Part shown: positions 28,844 to 36,508 of the stretch, in pieces | How the letters are laid out: each line of letters begins with the position of its first letter | Position numbering within the stretch: position 1 is the first letter of the stretch | From: Thermomonas flagellata | GTDB lineage: Bacteria > Pseudomonadota > Gammaproteobacteria > Xanthomonadales > Xanthomonadaceae | Assembly (NCBI RefSeq): GCF_022419185.1 | Contig: NZ_JAJOZK010000008.1 | Span: 89,670-153,669, forward strand | Direction: 5' to 3' | DNA length: 64,000 bases | Notes under the pieces: model-generated | Seen by the model: only the letters and a program-made list of their open reading frames with translations | Told to the model about the DNA's origin: nothing | Database searches by the model: none | Translations under genes and position numbers: made by a program

Positions 28844-29250
28844 ATCCGGCCCCGATCGATGGCAACGGCTATCGGCTCGAGTTCGAGTACCAGCCGCCGC
28901 TGCTGAGCGTGCATCTACGCGGTGCGGTAGCGCCGGACGAGAATCTGGCGGTGACGACCGAATACTGGCAGCAAATCGCCCGTGTCGTGCGCGAGCTCGG
29001 TGCCGAGCAGTTGCTCGTGCTGGATGAATTGCCGGGTGAGGTCATGACTGATGCAGAGCTGCAGCGCTTCTTCGACAGCCTGGCAGGGCTTGGCCTGGAG
29101 AAGGCGCAGATCGCCTATGTCGAGGCGCGACTCGACCAGGTGGCGCGAATCGAATATGCACAGCTGCTGGCGCAGGAGCGCGGCTATCGGGTGCGGGCCT
29201 TCGCCAACGAGCCGGAAGCCAGGCTCTGGCTGCACTATGGCGGGGCCTGA
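28840..29250 (+). CDS. STAS-like small protein, paralogue of the one after fumarase
   Basis: A 136-residue soluble protein of a SpoIIAA/STAS-like type (alternating strand and helix: LLSVHLRGAVAPDENLAVT, LLVLDELPGEVMTD, AQIAYVEARLDQVAR, YRVRAFANEPEARLWLHYG). No function is assigned. It is clearly related to the 131-residue protein at 33007-33402: both share an LLV-[LI]-[DE]-[DE]-L-x-G-x-V core and end in ARLWL-x-YG. It overlaps the peroxidase stop by 4 bases and is probably co-translated with it. Its base composition looks less GC-rich than its neighbours, which may mark a more recent arrival. Confidence 0.72.
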   Translation: MNPAPIDGNGYRLEFEYQPPLLSVHLRGAVAPDENLAVTTEYWQQIARVVRELGAEQLLVLDELPGEVMTDAELQRFFDSLAGLGLEKAQIAYVEARLDQVARIEYAQLLAQERGYRVRAFANEPEARLWLHYGGA

Positions 29251-29277
29251 GCGGGCCGCGCGTTTGTGCGAGGGGGC

Positions 29278-30072
29278 TTATTTCTCGACGAAGGCGCGCT
29301 CGAACACGTATTCGCCTGGGCTGCCGATGCGCGGCGAGGCGGTGAAGCCGCGACGGTCGAGGATGGCGCGGAAGTCGGCCAGCATCTGCGGGCTGCCGCA
29401 GATCATGGCGCGGTCGTGCGCCGGATCCAGCGCGGGCAGGCCGAGGTCGGCCGCGATCCGCCCTCTGTCCAAGAGGTCGGTGATGCGCCCGCGCTGCAGC
29501 CGGCCCTGCCAATAGAAGTCCTCGCGGCTGACCGCCGGGTAGTACAGCAGCTTGGCGCGGACCTCCTCGCCCAGGTACTCGTGGCAGCGCAGGCCGCGGC
29601 TGATGTAGTCGCGGTAGGCCAGGTCCTGCTCGCCGCGCACGCCGTGCACCACGATCACTTTCTCGAAGCGTTCGTAGGTGGCCGGGTCCTTGATCACCGC
29701 CAGCCACGGCGCAAGACCAGTGCCGGTCGCCAGCAGGTAGAGATGGCGGCCGGGGTGCAGGTCGGAGATCAGCAGGGTGCCGGTCGGCTTGCGCCCGATC
29801 AGCAGGGTGTCGCCGGGGCGGATGTGCTGCAGGCGCGAGGTCAGCGGGCCGTTCGGCACCTTGATGCTGAAAAACTCCAGCTCCTCCTCCCAGTTCGCGC
29901 TGGCGATCGAGTAGGCGCGCAGCAGCGGCTTGCCCTCGACCTCCAGGCCGATCATCACGAACTGGCCGTTGTCGAAGCGGAAGCCGTCGTCGCGGGTGGT
30001 GGTGAAGCTGAAGTAGGCGTCCGTCCAGTGGCGGACGTCGAGCACCGTCTCGGTGCCGAACGGTGAGGCCAT
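29278..30072 (-). CDS. fpr: Ferredoxin-NADP reductase
   Basis: A 264-residue FAD enzyme that shuttles electrons between NADP(H) and ferredoxin or flavodoxin. It shows the FAD-binding R-x-Y-S motif in LLRAYSIAS, the flavin phosphate region, the NADP-binding LLATGTGLAPW and VIVVHGVRGEQDL, MICGSPQML and a C-terminal YVFERAFVEK, typical of the bacterial Fpr class. The ATG at 30072 is chosen because the upstream in-frame extension is Arg/Pro-rich and unlike the family. A TAGAAT hexamer on the minus strand (30104-30109) lies about 31 bases upstream. Confidence 0.93.
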   Translation of the reverse strand: MASPFGTETVLDVRHWTDAYFSFTTTRDDGFRFDNGQFVMIGLEVEGKPLLRAYSIASANWEEELEFFSIKVPNGPLTSRLQHIRPGDTLLIGRKPTGTLLISDLHPGRHLYLLATGTGLAPWLAVIKDPATYERFEKVIVVHGVRGEQDLAYRDYISRGLRCHEYLGEEVRAKLLYYPAVSREDFYWQGRLQRGRITDLLDRGRIAADLGLPALDPAHDRAMICGSPQMLADFRAILDRRGFTASPRIGSPGEYVFERAFVEK

Positions 30073-30103
30073 GCGCGTGGGGGTAGGTGGCGTGTCGGCG
30101 CGC

Positions 30104-30109
30104 ATTCTA
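30104..30109 (-). promoter_or_regulatory. -10 element for fpr
   Basis: TAGAAT on the minus strand lies 31 bases upstream of the fpr ATG. It is a good match to the bacterial -10 in very GC-rich surroundings. No -35 was recognised. Confidence 0.4.
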
Positions 30110-30185
30110 CGCGGCGCCGCCCGGGGTCGCTTGATCGGGCGCAAACCCCGGGCGCGGCGATCCCCCGCGCCGCCGGCCGCGCGCG

Positions 30186-31337
30186 TCAGCGCGTCGGCGC
30201 GGGCGGGCGCAGGCGCAGCAGCTGGCCGTCGTCGGCGTCGGTCAGCACGTACACGCTGGCGTCCGGGCCGACCCGCACGTCGCGGATGCGCGCCCCGCGC
30301 TCACCGAGCAGGCGCTCCTCGCCGACGACGCGGTCGCCGTCCAGGCGCAGGCGGATCAGGCTGCGCCCGGCCAGCGCGCCGAGGAACAGGCTGTCGTTCC
30401 AGGGATGGCCCGGATGCCCGCGCAGGAAGGCCATCCCCGACAGTGCCGGCGACACCGCCCAGACATGGTGCGGCGGCTCCATCCCGGGCAGGCGGCGCCC
30501 GCGGGTCTCCGGGTATGGGCGCCCGCTGGCATAGTCCACCCCGTCGCTGGCCAGCGGCCAGCCGTAGTTGCGGCCGGGTTCGGGCAGGTTGAGCTCGTCG
30601 CCGCCGCGCGGGCCGTGCTCGCTTTCCCACAGCCGCCCGCTGGCCGGGTCGATCGCCAGGCCCTGGCTGTTGCGGTGGCCGAGGCTCCAGATCTCCGGGC
30701 GCGCGCCGGCGCGCCCGACGAACGGGTTGTCAGCCGGGATGCCGCCGTCCAACTGCAACCGCACCAGCTTGCCCGGCAGCACGCCGAGGTCCTGCGCCAG
30801 CGCCTTCTGGTTGCGGTCGCCCTGGCTGATGAAGACGTGGCCGCGGCCGTCGAACGCGATGCGCGCGCCGAAGTGCTGGTCGCCATGCAGCTTGGGCTGC
30901 TGGCGGTAGACCACGCGCAGGTCGGACAGGCCGCCGTCGTCGAGGCGGGCGTGGGCGACCGCGGTGCTGGCGCTGCCGTCCGGCCCGGGTTCGGCGTAGC
31001 TGAGCCAGATCCGCCGGTTGCGCGCGAAGCCGGGATCGAGCACCACGTCGAGCAGGCCGCCCTGGCCGCGCGCATGCACCGCCGGCACCCCGGCCAGCGG
31101 CGGGGAGAGCGTGCCGTCGGGGGCGATCCGGCGCAGCCGCCCGGGGCGCTCCGTGACCAGGAAGCCGCCGTCCGGCAGCAGTGCCACCGCCCAGGGGTGT
31201 TCCAGCCCCGAGGCGAGGGTCTCCACCACGGCCGCGGGAGCCGGCGCTTGCGGCGCGTCGGCCTGCGGCGGGCGCGCGCAGGCGGGCAGGGCGGCACAGG
31301 CCAGCAGCAGGGCGAGGACAACGGCGCTCGGGCGCAT
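30186..31337 (-). CDS. PQQ-dependent aldose sugar dehydrogenase, lipoprotein (YliI type)
   Basis: A 383-residue beta-propeller of the soluble glucose/aldose dehydrogenase family (Asd, YliI), which oxidises sugars in the periplasm with pyrroloquinoline quinone. Conserved blocks are GLEHPWAVALLPDGGFLVTE, GQGGLLDVVLDPGF, HFGARIAFDG, GHRNSQGLA, WESEHGPRGGDELN and NYGWPLASDGVDYASG. A signal peptide ends in a lipobox LPAC (cysteine 20), so it should be membrane-anchored. It starts at 31337, where the signal peptide begins. No PQQ-synthesis genes are in the window. Confidence 0.9.
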   Translation of the reverse strand: MRPSAVVLALLLACAALPACARPPQADAPQAPAPAAVVETLASGLEHPWAVALLPDGGFLVTERPGRLRRIAPDGTLSPPLAGVPAVHARGQGGLLDVVLDPGFARNRRIWLSYAEPGPDGSASTAVAHARLDDGGLSDLRVVYRQQPKLHGDQHFGARIAFDGRGHVFISQGDRNQKALAQDLGVLPGKLVRLQLDGGIPADNPFVGRAGARPEIWSLGHRNSQGLAIDPASGRLWESEHGPRGGDELNLPEPGRNYGWPLASDGVDYASGRPYPETRGRRLPGMEPPHHVWAVSPALSGMAFLRGHPGHPWNDSLFLGALAGRSLIRLRLDGDRVVGEERLLGERGARIRDVRVGPDASVYVLTDADDGQLLRLRPPAPTR

Positions 31338-31430
31338 GGCGGTCTCCACAGCCGTCGCGGCCGACCTTAGCCGCACGCGCAGGGACGGGCAAGGGTGCTT
31401 GGGCACGGCCGCAGGCCGGCGCGGAGCGCC

Positions 31431-31436
31431 TAGAAT
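31431..31436 (+). promoter_or_regulatory. -10 element for the fumarase gene
   Basis: TAGAAT lies 26 bases before the fumarase ATG, in the divergent gap with the aldose dehydrogenase gene. No matching -35 at 16-18 bases was found. Confidence 0.4.
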
Positions 31437-31462
31437 GCCGCGTCCGTTGCCTGCGAGCCGCC

Positions 31463-33010
31463 ATGCTTCCGTCCGCGTCCCCTGCATCCGCCTCCGCCGC
31501 CATCCGCTACCAGGACCTGGTCGACTCGATCGCCGACGCCCTGCAGTACATCAGCTACTACCATCCGGTCGACTACATCAAGAGCCTGACCGCGGCCTGG
31601 CAGCGCGAGCAGTCGCCGGCGGCCAAGGACGCAATGGCGCAGATCCTGGTCAACTCGCGCATGTGCGCGGAGGGCCACCGCCCGATCTGCCAAGACACCG
31701 GGATCGTGACCGTGTTCCTGAAGGTGGGCATGGACGTGCGCTGGGAGGGCTTCCCCGGTTCGCTCGAGGACGCGGTGAACGCGGGCGTGCGTCGTGCCTA
31801 CACCCATCCGGACAACCCCCTGCGCGCCAGCGTGCTGGCGGATCCGGCCGGCAGGCGCGTGAACACCCGCGACAACACCCCGGCGGTGGTCAACGTCTCG
31901 ATCGTGCCGGGCAACACGCTGGAGGTGATCGTCGCCGCCAAGGGCGGCGGCTCGGAGGCCAAGAGCAAGTTCGCGATGCTCAACCCGTCCGACTCCATCG
32001 TCGACTGGGTGCTCAAGACCGTGCCGACCATGGGCGCCGGCTGGTGCCCGCCCGGCATGCTCGGGATCGGCATCGGCGGCACCGCCGAGAAGGCGATGCT
32101 GCTGGCCAAGGAGTCGCTGATGGAGCCGATCGACATCCAGGACCTGATCGCGCGCGGCCCCGCCAACCGCCTGGAGGAGTTGCGCCTGGAGTTGTACGAG
32201 AAGGTCAACGCGCTCGGCATCGGTGCCCAGGGCCTGGGCGGCCTGACCACCGTGCTCGACGTGAAGATCAAGGACTACCCGACCCACGCCGCCAATCTGC
32301 CGGTGGCGATGATCCCCAACTGCGCCGCCACCCGGCATGCCCATTTCGTGCTCGATGGCAGCGGGCCGGTCGCACTCGCGCCGCCCGCGCTGGAGGACTG
32401 GCCGGATCTCGACTACGGCCCGCGCAGCGCGCGCCGGGTGGACCTGGACACCCTCACCCGCGAGGAGGTTGCCCGCTTCCAGCCGGGCGAGGTGCTGCTG
32501 CTCAACGGCAAGCTGCTGACCGGCCGCGATGCCGCGCACAAGCGGATCGTGGACATGCTCGACCGCGGCGAGCCGCTGCCGGTCGATTTCCGCGGCCGTT
32601 TCATCTACTACGTCGGCCCGGTCGATCCGGTGCGCGACGAGGTGGTCGGCCCGGCCGGCCCGACCACCGCCACCCGCATGGACAAGTTCACCGAGCAGGT
32701 GCTCGGCGCGACCGGCCTGCTCGGCATGATCGGCAAGGCCGAGCGCGGCCCGGCCGCGATCGAGGCGATCCGCCGCCACCAGTCGGTGTACCTGATGGCG
32801 GTCGGCGGCGCCGCCTACCTGGTCTCGAAGGCGATCCGCGCCGCGCGCGTGGTCGCGTTCGCGGACCTCGGCATGGAGGCGATCTACGAGTTCGAGGTCC
32901 AGGACATGCCGGTGACGGTGGCGGTGGACAGCCGCGGCACCTCGGTGCACGCCACCGGCCCGCGCGAATGGCAGGCGCGGATCGGCAAGATCCCGGTGGT
33001 GGTGGCGTGA
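31463..33010 (+). CDS. Class I fumarate hydratase (4Fe-4S)
   Basis: A 515-residue fumarase of the oxygen-sensitive iron-sulfur class (FumA/FumB type), converting fumarate to malate. Candidate cluster cysteines are in RPICQDTG (76), GWCPPGMLGIGIGGT and IPNCAATRH. N-terminal alpha and C-terminal beta regions are joined in one chain; the C-terminal part has GPTTATRMDKFTEQVL and HQSVYLMAVGGAAYL. It complements the succinate dehydrogenase operon 9 kb downstream. The stop overlaps the GTG start of the next gene. Confidence 0.94.
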   Translation: MLPSASPASASAAIRYQDLVDSIADALQYISYYHPVDYIKSLTAAWQREQSPAAKDAMAQILVNSRMCAEGHRPICQDTGIVTVFLKVGMDVRWEGFPGSLEDAVNAGVRRAYTHPDNPLRASVLADPAGRRVNTRDNTPAVVNVSIVPGNTLEVIVAAKGGGSEAKSKFAMLNPSDSIVDWVLKTVPTMGAGWCPPGMLGIGIGGTAEKAMLLAKESLMEPIDIQDLIARGPANRLEELRLELYEKVNALGIGAQGLGGLTTVLDVKIKDYPTHAANLPVAMIPNCAATRHAHFVLDGSGPVALAPPALEDWPDLDYGPRSARRVDLDTLTREEVARFQPGEVLLLNGKLLTGRDAAHKRIVDMLDRGEPLPVDFRGRFIYYVGPVDPVRDEVVGPAGPTTATRMDKFTEQVLGATGLLGMIGKAERGPAAIEAIRRHQSVYLMAVGGAAYLVSKAIRAARVVAFADLGMEAIYEFEVQDMPVTVAVDSRGTSVHATGPREWQARIGKIPVVVA

Positions 33011-33402
33011 GCCGTGCCTGGAGCGAGGCCGGCGAGGGGTTCCAGATCGACTACCAGCAGCTGCCGACCCACCTGCGCGCGCATGTGCACGGCGGGGTGG
33101 ATTCGGTCGCGCTTTCCTGCGCCATGTGGCGGCAGCTGGGCGCGGCCTGCCATGCCGCGGGCTGCGCGCGCCTGCTGGTGATCGAGGATTTGGCCGGGCA
33201 CGTGCCCGCCGAGGCGCTCGGCCCGCTGGCGCAGGCGATGCAGGCGGCCGGCTTCGACCGCATCCGCACCGCCTTCGTGGACCTGCGCGACCATGCCGGG
33301 GAAAACGAGCACGGCGAGATCCTGTGCCGCGAGCTCGGCCTGCCGGTGCGGGTGTTCGCGGACGAGGAGTCCGCGCGGCTGTGGCTGGTCTACGGCGAGT
33401 GA
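33007..33402 (+). CDS. STAS-like small protein, paralogue of the one after glutathione peroxidase
   Basis: A 131-residue soluble protein, start GTG at 33007 in a GTGA overlap with the fumarase stop. It shares a fold-level pattern with the protein at 28840-29250: LLVIEDLAGHVPAEALG, a helix-strand unit RIRTAFVDLRDHAGENEHGEI in two parts, and a closing VRVFADEESARLWLVYG. This resembles SpoIIAA/STAS-like anti-sigma antagonist proteins, but no phosphorylation site or partner kinase is evident. Tight coupling to an oxygen-sensitive Fe-S enzyme is the main clue to its role. Confidence 0.7.
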   Translation: MSRAWSEAGEGFQIDYQQLPTHLRAHVHGGVDSVALSCAMWRQLGAACHAAGCARLLVIEDLAGHVPAEALGPLAQAMQAAGFDRIRTAFVDLRDHAGENEHGEILCRELGLPVRVFADEESARLWLVYGE

Positions 33403-33407
33403 TGCGG

Positions 33408-33452
33408 GCGCCGGCCGCCGCGTGCACCGATCGCGGCGGATGCGACCGGCGC
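33408..33452. terminator. Long hairpin between convergent STAS-like and DUF456 genes
   Basis: Outer arms GCGCCGG/CCGGCGC and inner arms CCGCCGCG/CGCGGCGG can form a 15-bp stem with a 6-base bulge and a 9-base loop. It fills the gap between two convergent genes and may stop transcription from both sides. No T-run is present. Confidence 0.45.
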
Positions 33453-33457
33453 GCGCG

Positions 33458-33958
33458 CTAGAACCACCAGGCCAGCAGGAACAGGCCGACCATCGCGAAC
33501 GCGATCGCCAGTTTCAGCGCGCCGCCCACCAGCAGCCCGAGCCAGGTCCCGAGCCCGATCCTGCCGGCGGCGCCGAGGTCGTCCGGATGCAGGCTGCGCC
33601 GGTGCAGCAGTTCCCCGGCCAGCGCCCCGAGGAACGGTCCGGTCAGCAGCCCGGGCAGGCCGAAGAACAGCCCGACCAGGGTGCCGAGCATAGCGCCGGC
33701 GACCGCCAGCCCGCTGGCCCCGACCCGGCGCGCGCCGTGCGCGCCAGCCCACAGGTCGACCGCCTGCGATAGCAGGGTGAGCAGGCCGAACGCCACCAGC
33801 CAGCCCCAGTGCACGTGCGCGAAGCCGTCCGCCCACGCCGCCAGCAGCAGGCCGGCGAACACCAGCGGCACCCCGGGCAGGGCCGGCAGCACGGTGCCGG
33901 CCAGACCCGCCAGAACCAGCAGCGCCGCCAGCAGCTGCCACAGCAGGGCGGCGCTCAT
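33458..33958 (-). CDS. DUF456 family membrane protein
   Basis: A 166-residue membrane protein with about four to five hydrophobic helices and the DUF456 pattern: LAGLAGTVLPALPGVPLVFAG in the first third, then GLFFGLPGLLTGPFLGALAGEL in the middle, and a glycine-rich GTWLGLLVGGALKLAIAFAMV at the end. DUF456 proteins are related to small glycine-rich membrane proteins of unknown function. It is convergent with the STAS-like gene and upstream of nothing in its own direction. Confidence 0.88.
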   Translation of the reverse strand: MSAALLWQLLAALLVLAGLAGTVLPALPGVPLVFAGLLLAAWADGFAHVHWGWLVAFGLLTLLSQAVDLWAGAHGARRVGASGLAVAGAMLGTLVGLFFGLPGLLTGPFLGALAGELLHRRSLHPDDLGAAGRIGLGTWLGLLVGGALKLAIAFAMVGLFLLAWWF

Positions 33959-34003
33959 CGGGCTCGGAGCAAAAGGCCGGTCAGGGGCCGCGCGTGGCGC
34001 GGC

Positions 34004-34465
34004 TCAGTTGCGGAAGTCCTGGTGGCAGGCCTTGCACGCCCGGCCGATCGACTGCAGCGCGTCCCCCACGCCCGGGCAGGTCAGCGGCGGGCTGGCGATC
34101 GCGCGGTCGGCGGCGGCGCGCATCTGCGAGGCCGCGTTCTTGAAGCGCTCGTCGTCGCGCAGGTCGGGGAACGCGGCCTCCAGGTCGTTGGCGCTCAGGC
34201 GCAGCGCCTGCAGGTGCGGCAGCACGTCGGTGGCGTTGCAGCGGTTCTGCTCCATGTCCGCCTTCAGCTGGGCCATGTGCCACTGCTGCACGTGCATCAG
34301 CGCCTCCGGGAAGTGGTCCTTGCGGGCATTGATGGCGCGCATGACCATCACCGTGGCGATCACCCCGAGCACCAGCCCGAGGATCAGCAGGAACAGGTAG
34401 CGGCCGGCGTTGGAGGCGCGCCGCGGGGCGTCGGCGGAAGGCGGAGTGGGGGCGACGTTCGACAT
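34004..34465 (-). CDS. Membrane-anchored cytochrome c'-like protein
   Basis: A 153-residue protein with one N-terminal transmembrane helix (YLFLLILGLVLGVIATVMVM) and a helical periplasmic domain ending in a C-terminal haem site CKACH (haem c attached through both cysteines, histidine as axial ligand). A single C-terminal CxxCH after a four-helix-like stretch fits class II cytochromes c (c'/c-556). It would sit on the periplasmic face of the inner membrane, where it could carry electrons or bind nitric oxide. The start at 34465 is the ATG that places the anchor at residues 24-43. Confidence 0.8.
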   Translation of the reverse strand: MSNVAPTPPSADAPRRASNAGRYLFLLILGLVLGVIATVMVMRAINARKDHFPEALMHVQQWHMAQLKADMEQNRCNATDVLPHLQALRLSANDLEAAFPDLRDDERFKNAASQMRAAADRAIASPPLTCPGVGDALQSIGRACKACHQDFRN

Positions 34466-34521
34466 GGCTTCGGTCCCGGCGTGGCGAAGGTGCCCGGACG
34501 ATAGCACAGCCCCCGGTCGCT

Positions 34522-34527
34522 TAGACT
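34522..34527 (+). promoter_or_regulatory. -10 element for tcdA, possibly leaderless
   Basis: TAGACT ends 6 bases before the tcdA ATG, the same spacing as at lhr and at the DUF6445 gene. No ribosome-binding sequence fits between them. Confidence 0.4.
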
Positions 34528-34533
34528 TCCGCC

Positions 34534-35331
34534 ATGCAACGCGAGTGGCAGGAGCGCTTTTCCGGCATCGACCGCCTGTACGGACGCGGCGCGCTGGCGC
34601 GCCTGGCCGCCAGCCACGTCACCGTGGTCGGGATCGGCGGCGTGGGTTCGTGGGCGGTGGAGGCGCTGGCGCGCAGCGGCGTCGGCGCGCTGACCCTGGT
34701 CGATGCGGACGAGCTGTGCGTCTCCAACACCAACCGCCAGCTGCCGGCGCTGGACGGCCAGTACGGGCGCGCCAAGATCGAGGCGATGGCCGAGCGCTGC
34801 CGCGCGATCAATCCGCACATCCGGCTGCAGCTGGAGCCGCGCTTCCTCACCCCGGCGAACATGGCCGAGCTGCTGCAGGCGCCGGGCGATCTGGTGCTGG
34901 ATGCCTGCGACAGCTTCCGCACCAAGGTCGAGGCGATTGCCTGGTGCCGCCGCCGCAAGCAGCCCATCATCACCGTCGGCGCCGCCGGCGGCCGCAGCGA
35001 CGTCACCCAGATCCGCGTGCGCGACCTGTCGCGCACCGAGCACGACGCCATGCTCTCGCTGATCCGCAAGAAGCTGCGCGGCGAGTTCAACTTCCCCAGG
35101 AACCACGACCGCTACTTCGGGGTGCCGGCGGTGTATTCGCTGGAGAACGTGCGCTACCCGCAGGCCGATGGCCGCGTCTGCGGCATCCGTCCGCAGCTCG
35201 GCAAGGAGGAGGCGCTCAAGCTCGATTGCGGCGCCGGGCTGGGCGCGGCCACCCACGTCACCGGCGCGTTCGCGTTCGCGGCGGTGGGCAAGGCGATCGA
35301 ACTGTTGCTCAAGCCGAAGCGGGCAGGCTGA
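34534..35331 (+). CDS. tcdA: tRNA threonylcarbamoyladenosine dehydratase
   Basis: TcdA (CsdL) uses ATP to cyclise t6A37 in tRNA to its hydantoin form ct6A. The 265-residue E1-like protein has N-terminal QREWQERFSGIDRLYG, the nucleotide-binding GIGGVGSWAVEALARSG (33-49), DELCVSNTNRQLPAL and AIDxC-like DACDSFRTKVE. It matches the family length (about 268). The 3' end overlaps the convergent tatD-like gene by 23 bases, so their transcripts are complementary at the ends. Confidence 0.94.
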   Translation: MQREWQERFSGIDRLYGRGALARLAASHVTVVGIGGVGSWAVEALARSGVGALTLVDADELCVSNTNRQLPALDGQYGRAKIEAMAERCRAINPHIRLQLEPRFLTPANMAELLQAPGDLVLDACDSFRTKVEAIAWCRRRKQPIITVGAAGGRSDVTQIRVRDLSRTEHDAMLSLIRKKLRGEFNFPRNHDRYFGVPAVYSLENVRYPQADGRVCGIRPQLGKEEALKLDCGAGLGAATHVTGAFAFAAVGKAIELLLKPKRAG

Positions 35332-36106
35332 CGGGCAGGTTGGCGGGCAGATTGAACAGGCGCACGGCGTTCTCGCGGGTCGCCGCGGCCACCGCCTCCG
35401 GCGCCATCCCGCGCAGCTGTGCGACCTGCGCCAGTACCTCCGGCAGGAACGCCGGCTCGTTGCGCTGGCCGCGGTGCGCGGCGCCCGGCTGGTCGGGGCT
35501 GTCGGTTTCCAGCAGCAGCTGCTCCAGCGGCATGTTCGCCACGATCCGGCGCAGGCGCTGCGCGCGCGCGTAGGTCACCGGCCCACCGATGCCGAGCAGG
35601 AAGCCGAGCCGGTGCAGTTGCGCGGCCTGCTCGGGGCTGCCGGAAAAGCTGTGCACCACACCGCGCAGCCTGCCGATGCGGCGCAGCGTGGCGATCACCG
35701 CGTCCAGCGCGCGCCGCGCGTGCACGATCACCGGCAGATCGAACTCCCGCGCCAGTCGCAGCTGGCCCTCGAAATAGGCCTGCTGTGCCTGCGCGTCCAG
35801 GCCGGGGACGAAGAAATCCAGCCCGCATTCGCCCACCGCGTGCGGGCGTTCGCGCGCGATCCAGTCGCGCAGCAACGGCAGGTGCTCGGGGCGGTGGCGG
35901 TCGAGGAACATCGGGTGCAGGCCGTAGGCCGGGAACAGCCCGGGGCGGGCCGCGCAGATCGCGCGCAGCGCCGGCCAGCCGTCGGCGGCGACCGCCGGCA
36001 CCACCTGCATCACCACCCCGGCCGCGCGCGCGCGCTGCCAGGCGGCATCGCGGTCGGCGTCGAATTCGGCCGCATCGAAATGGCTGTGGCTATCGACCAG
36101 CCACAT
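35309..36106 (-). CDS. TatD family metal-dependent hydrolase (DNase)
   Basis: A 265-residue TIM-barrel hydrolase of the TatD family (YcfH/YjjV branch), with metal ligands in DSHSHFD, VGECGLDFF (glutamate), VIVHARRA, HSFSGS and LLETDSP. Members are 3'-5' DNases and have been linked to D-aminoacyl or DNA-repair roles. The sequence around PGLDAQAQQAYFEGQL resembles YjjV. It overlaps tcdA convergently and starts 2 bases after the DUF6116 gene stop, so it is read with that gene. Confidence 0.92.
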   Translation of the reverse strand: MWLVDSHSHFDAAEFDADRDAAWQRARAAGVVMQVVPAVAADGWPALRAICAARPGLFPAYGLHPMFLDRHRPEHLPLLRDWIARERPHAVGECGLDFFVPGLDAQAQQAYFEGQLRLAREFDLPVIVHARRALDAVIATLRRIGRLRGVVHSFSGSPEQAAQLHRLGFLLGIGGPVTYARAQRLRRIVANMPLEQLLLETDSPDQPGAAHRGQRNEPAFLPEVLAQVAQLRGMAPEAVAAATRENAVRLFNLPANLPVSLPASA

Positions 36107-36108
36107 GC

Positions 36109-36333
36109 TCAGCGCCCCGGATCGCCCGCGGCCGGCACCTTGTCTGTCGCGGCGGGCTTCTTCCAGCGCGCCAGCAGCAGGGTGGCCAGGCCCAGCAGCA
36201 GTTCGTCCGCGAACGGAATGAAATCCGGCAGCACCAGGTCCAGCAGGAACAGGGCGGCGCTGAGCAGGAACAGCCGCGGGAAGCTCAGGCGGTCGAACCA
36301 GCGCAGCAGCGGCGCGAGTAGCGGATTGGCCAT
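36109..36333 (-). CDS. Small DUF6116 family membrane protein
   Basis: A 74-residue protein with one or two hydrophobic segments (FLLSAALFLLDLVLPDFIPFADELLLGLATLLLA) and a short charged tail. This resembles the DUF6116 family, found in Xanthomonadaceae, of unknown function. GGAGGAGG precedes the ATG. Only 2 bases separate its stop from the tatD-like start. Confidence 0.78.
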   Translation of the reverse strand: MANPLLAPLLRWFDRLSFPRLFLLSAALFLLDLVLPDFIPFADELLLGLATLLLARWKKPAATDKVPAAGDPGR

Positions 36334-36508
36334 GGCAGGCCTCCTCCCGGGGGCGCTTGACGCTAGCATGGCCGTGGCCGGCGGCCACATGAACGGGTGC
36401 TGGCAGGGGGCGATCCGGGCCGGTACCCGTTCAGTTTGGGCGTGCTGCAATCCGGGCCGCAGGGGTCGCCGGACGAATCGGCGCAATCCACAGACGGGAG
36501 GATGAGGG

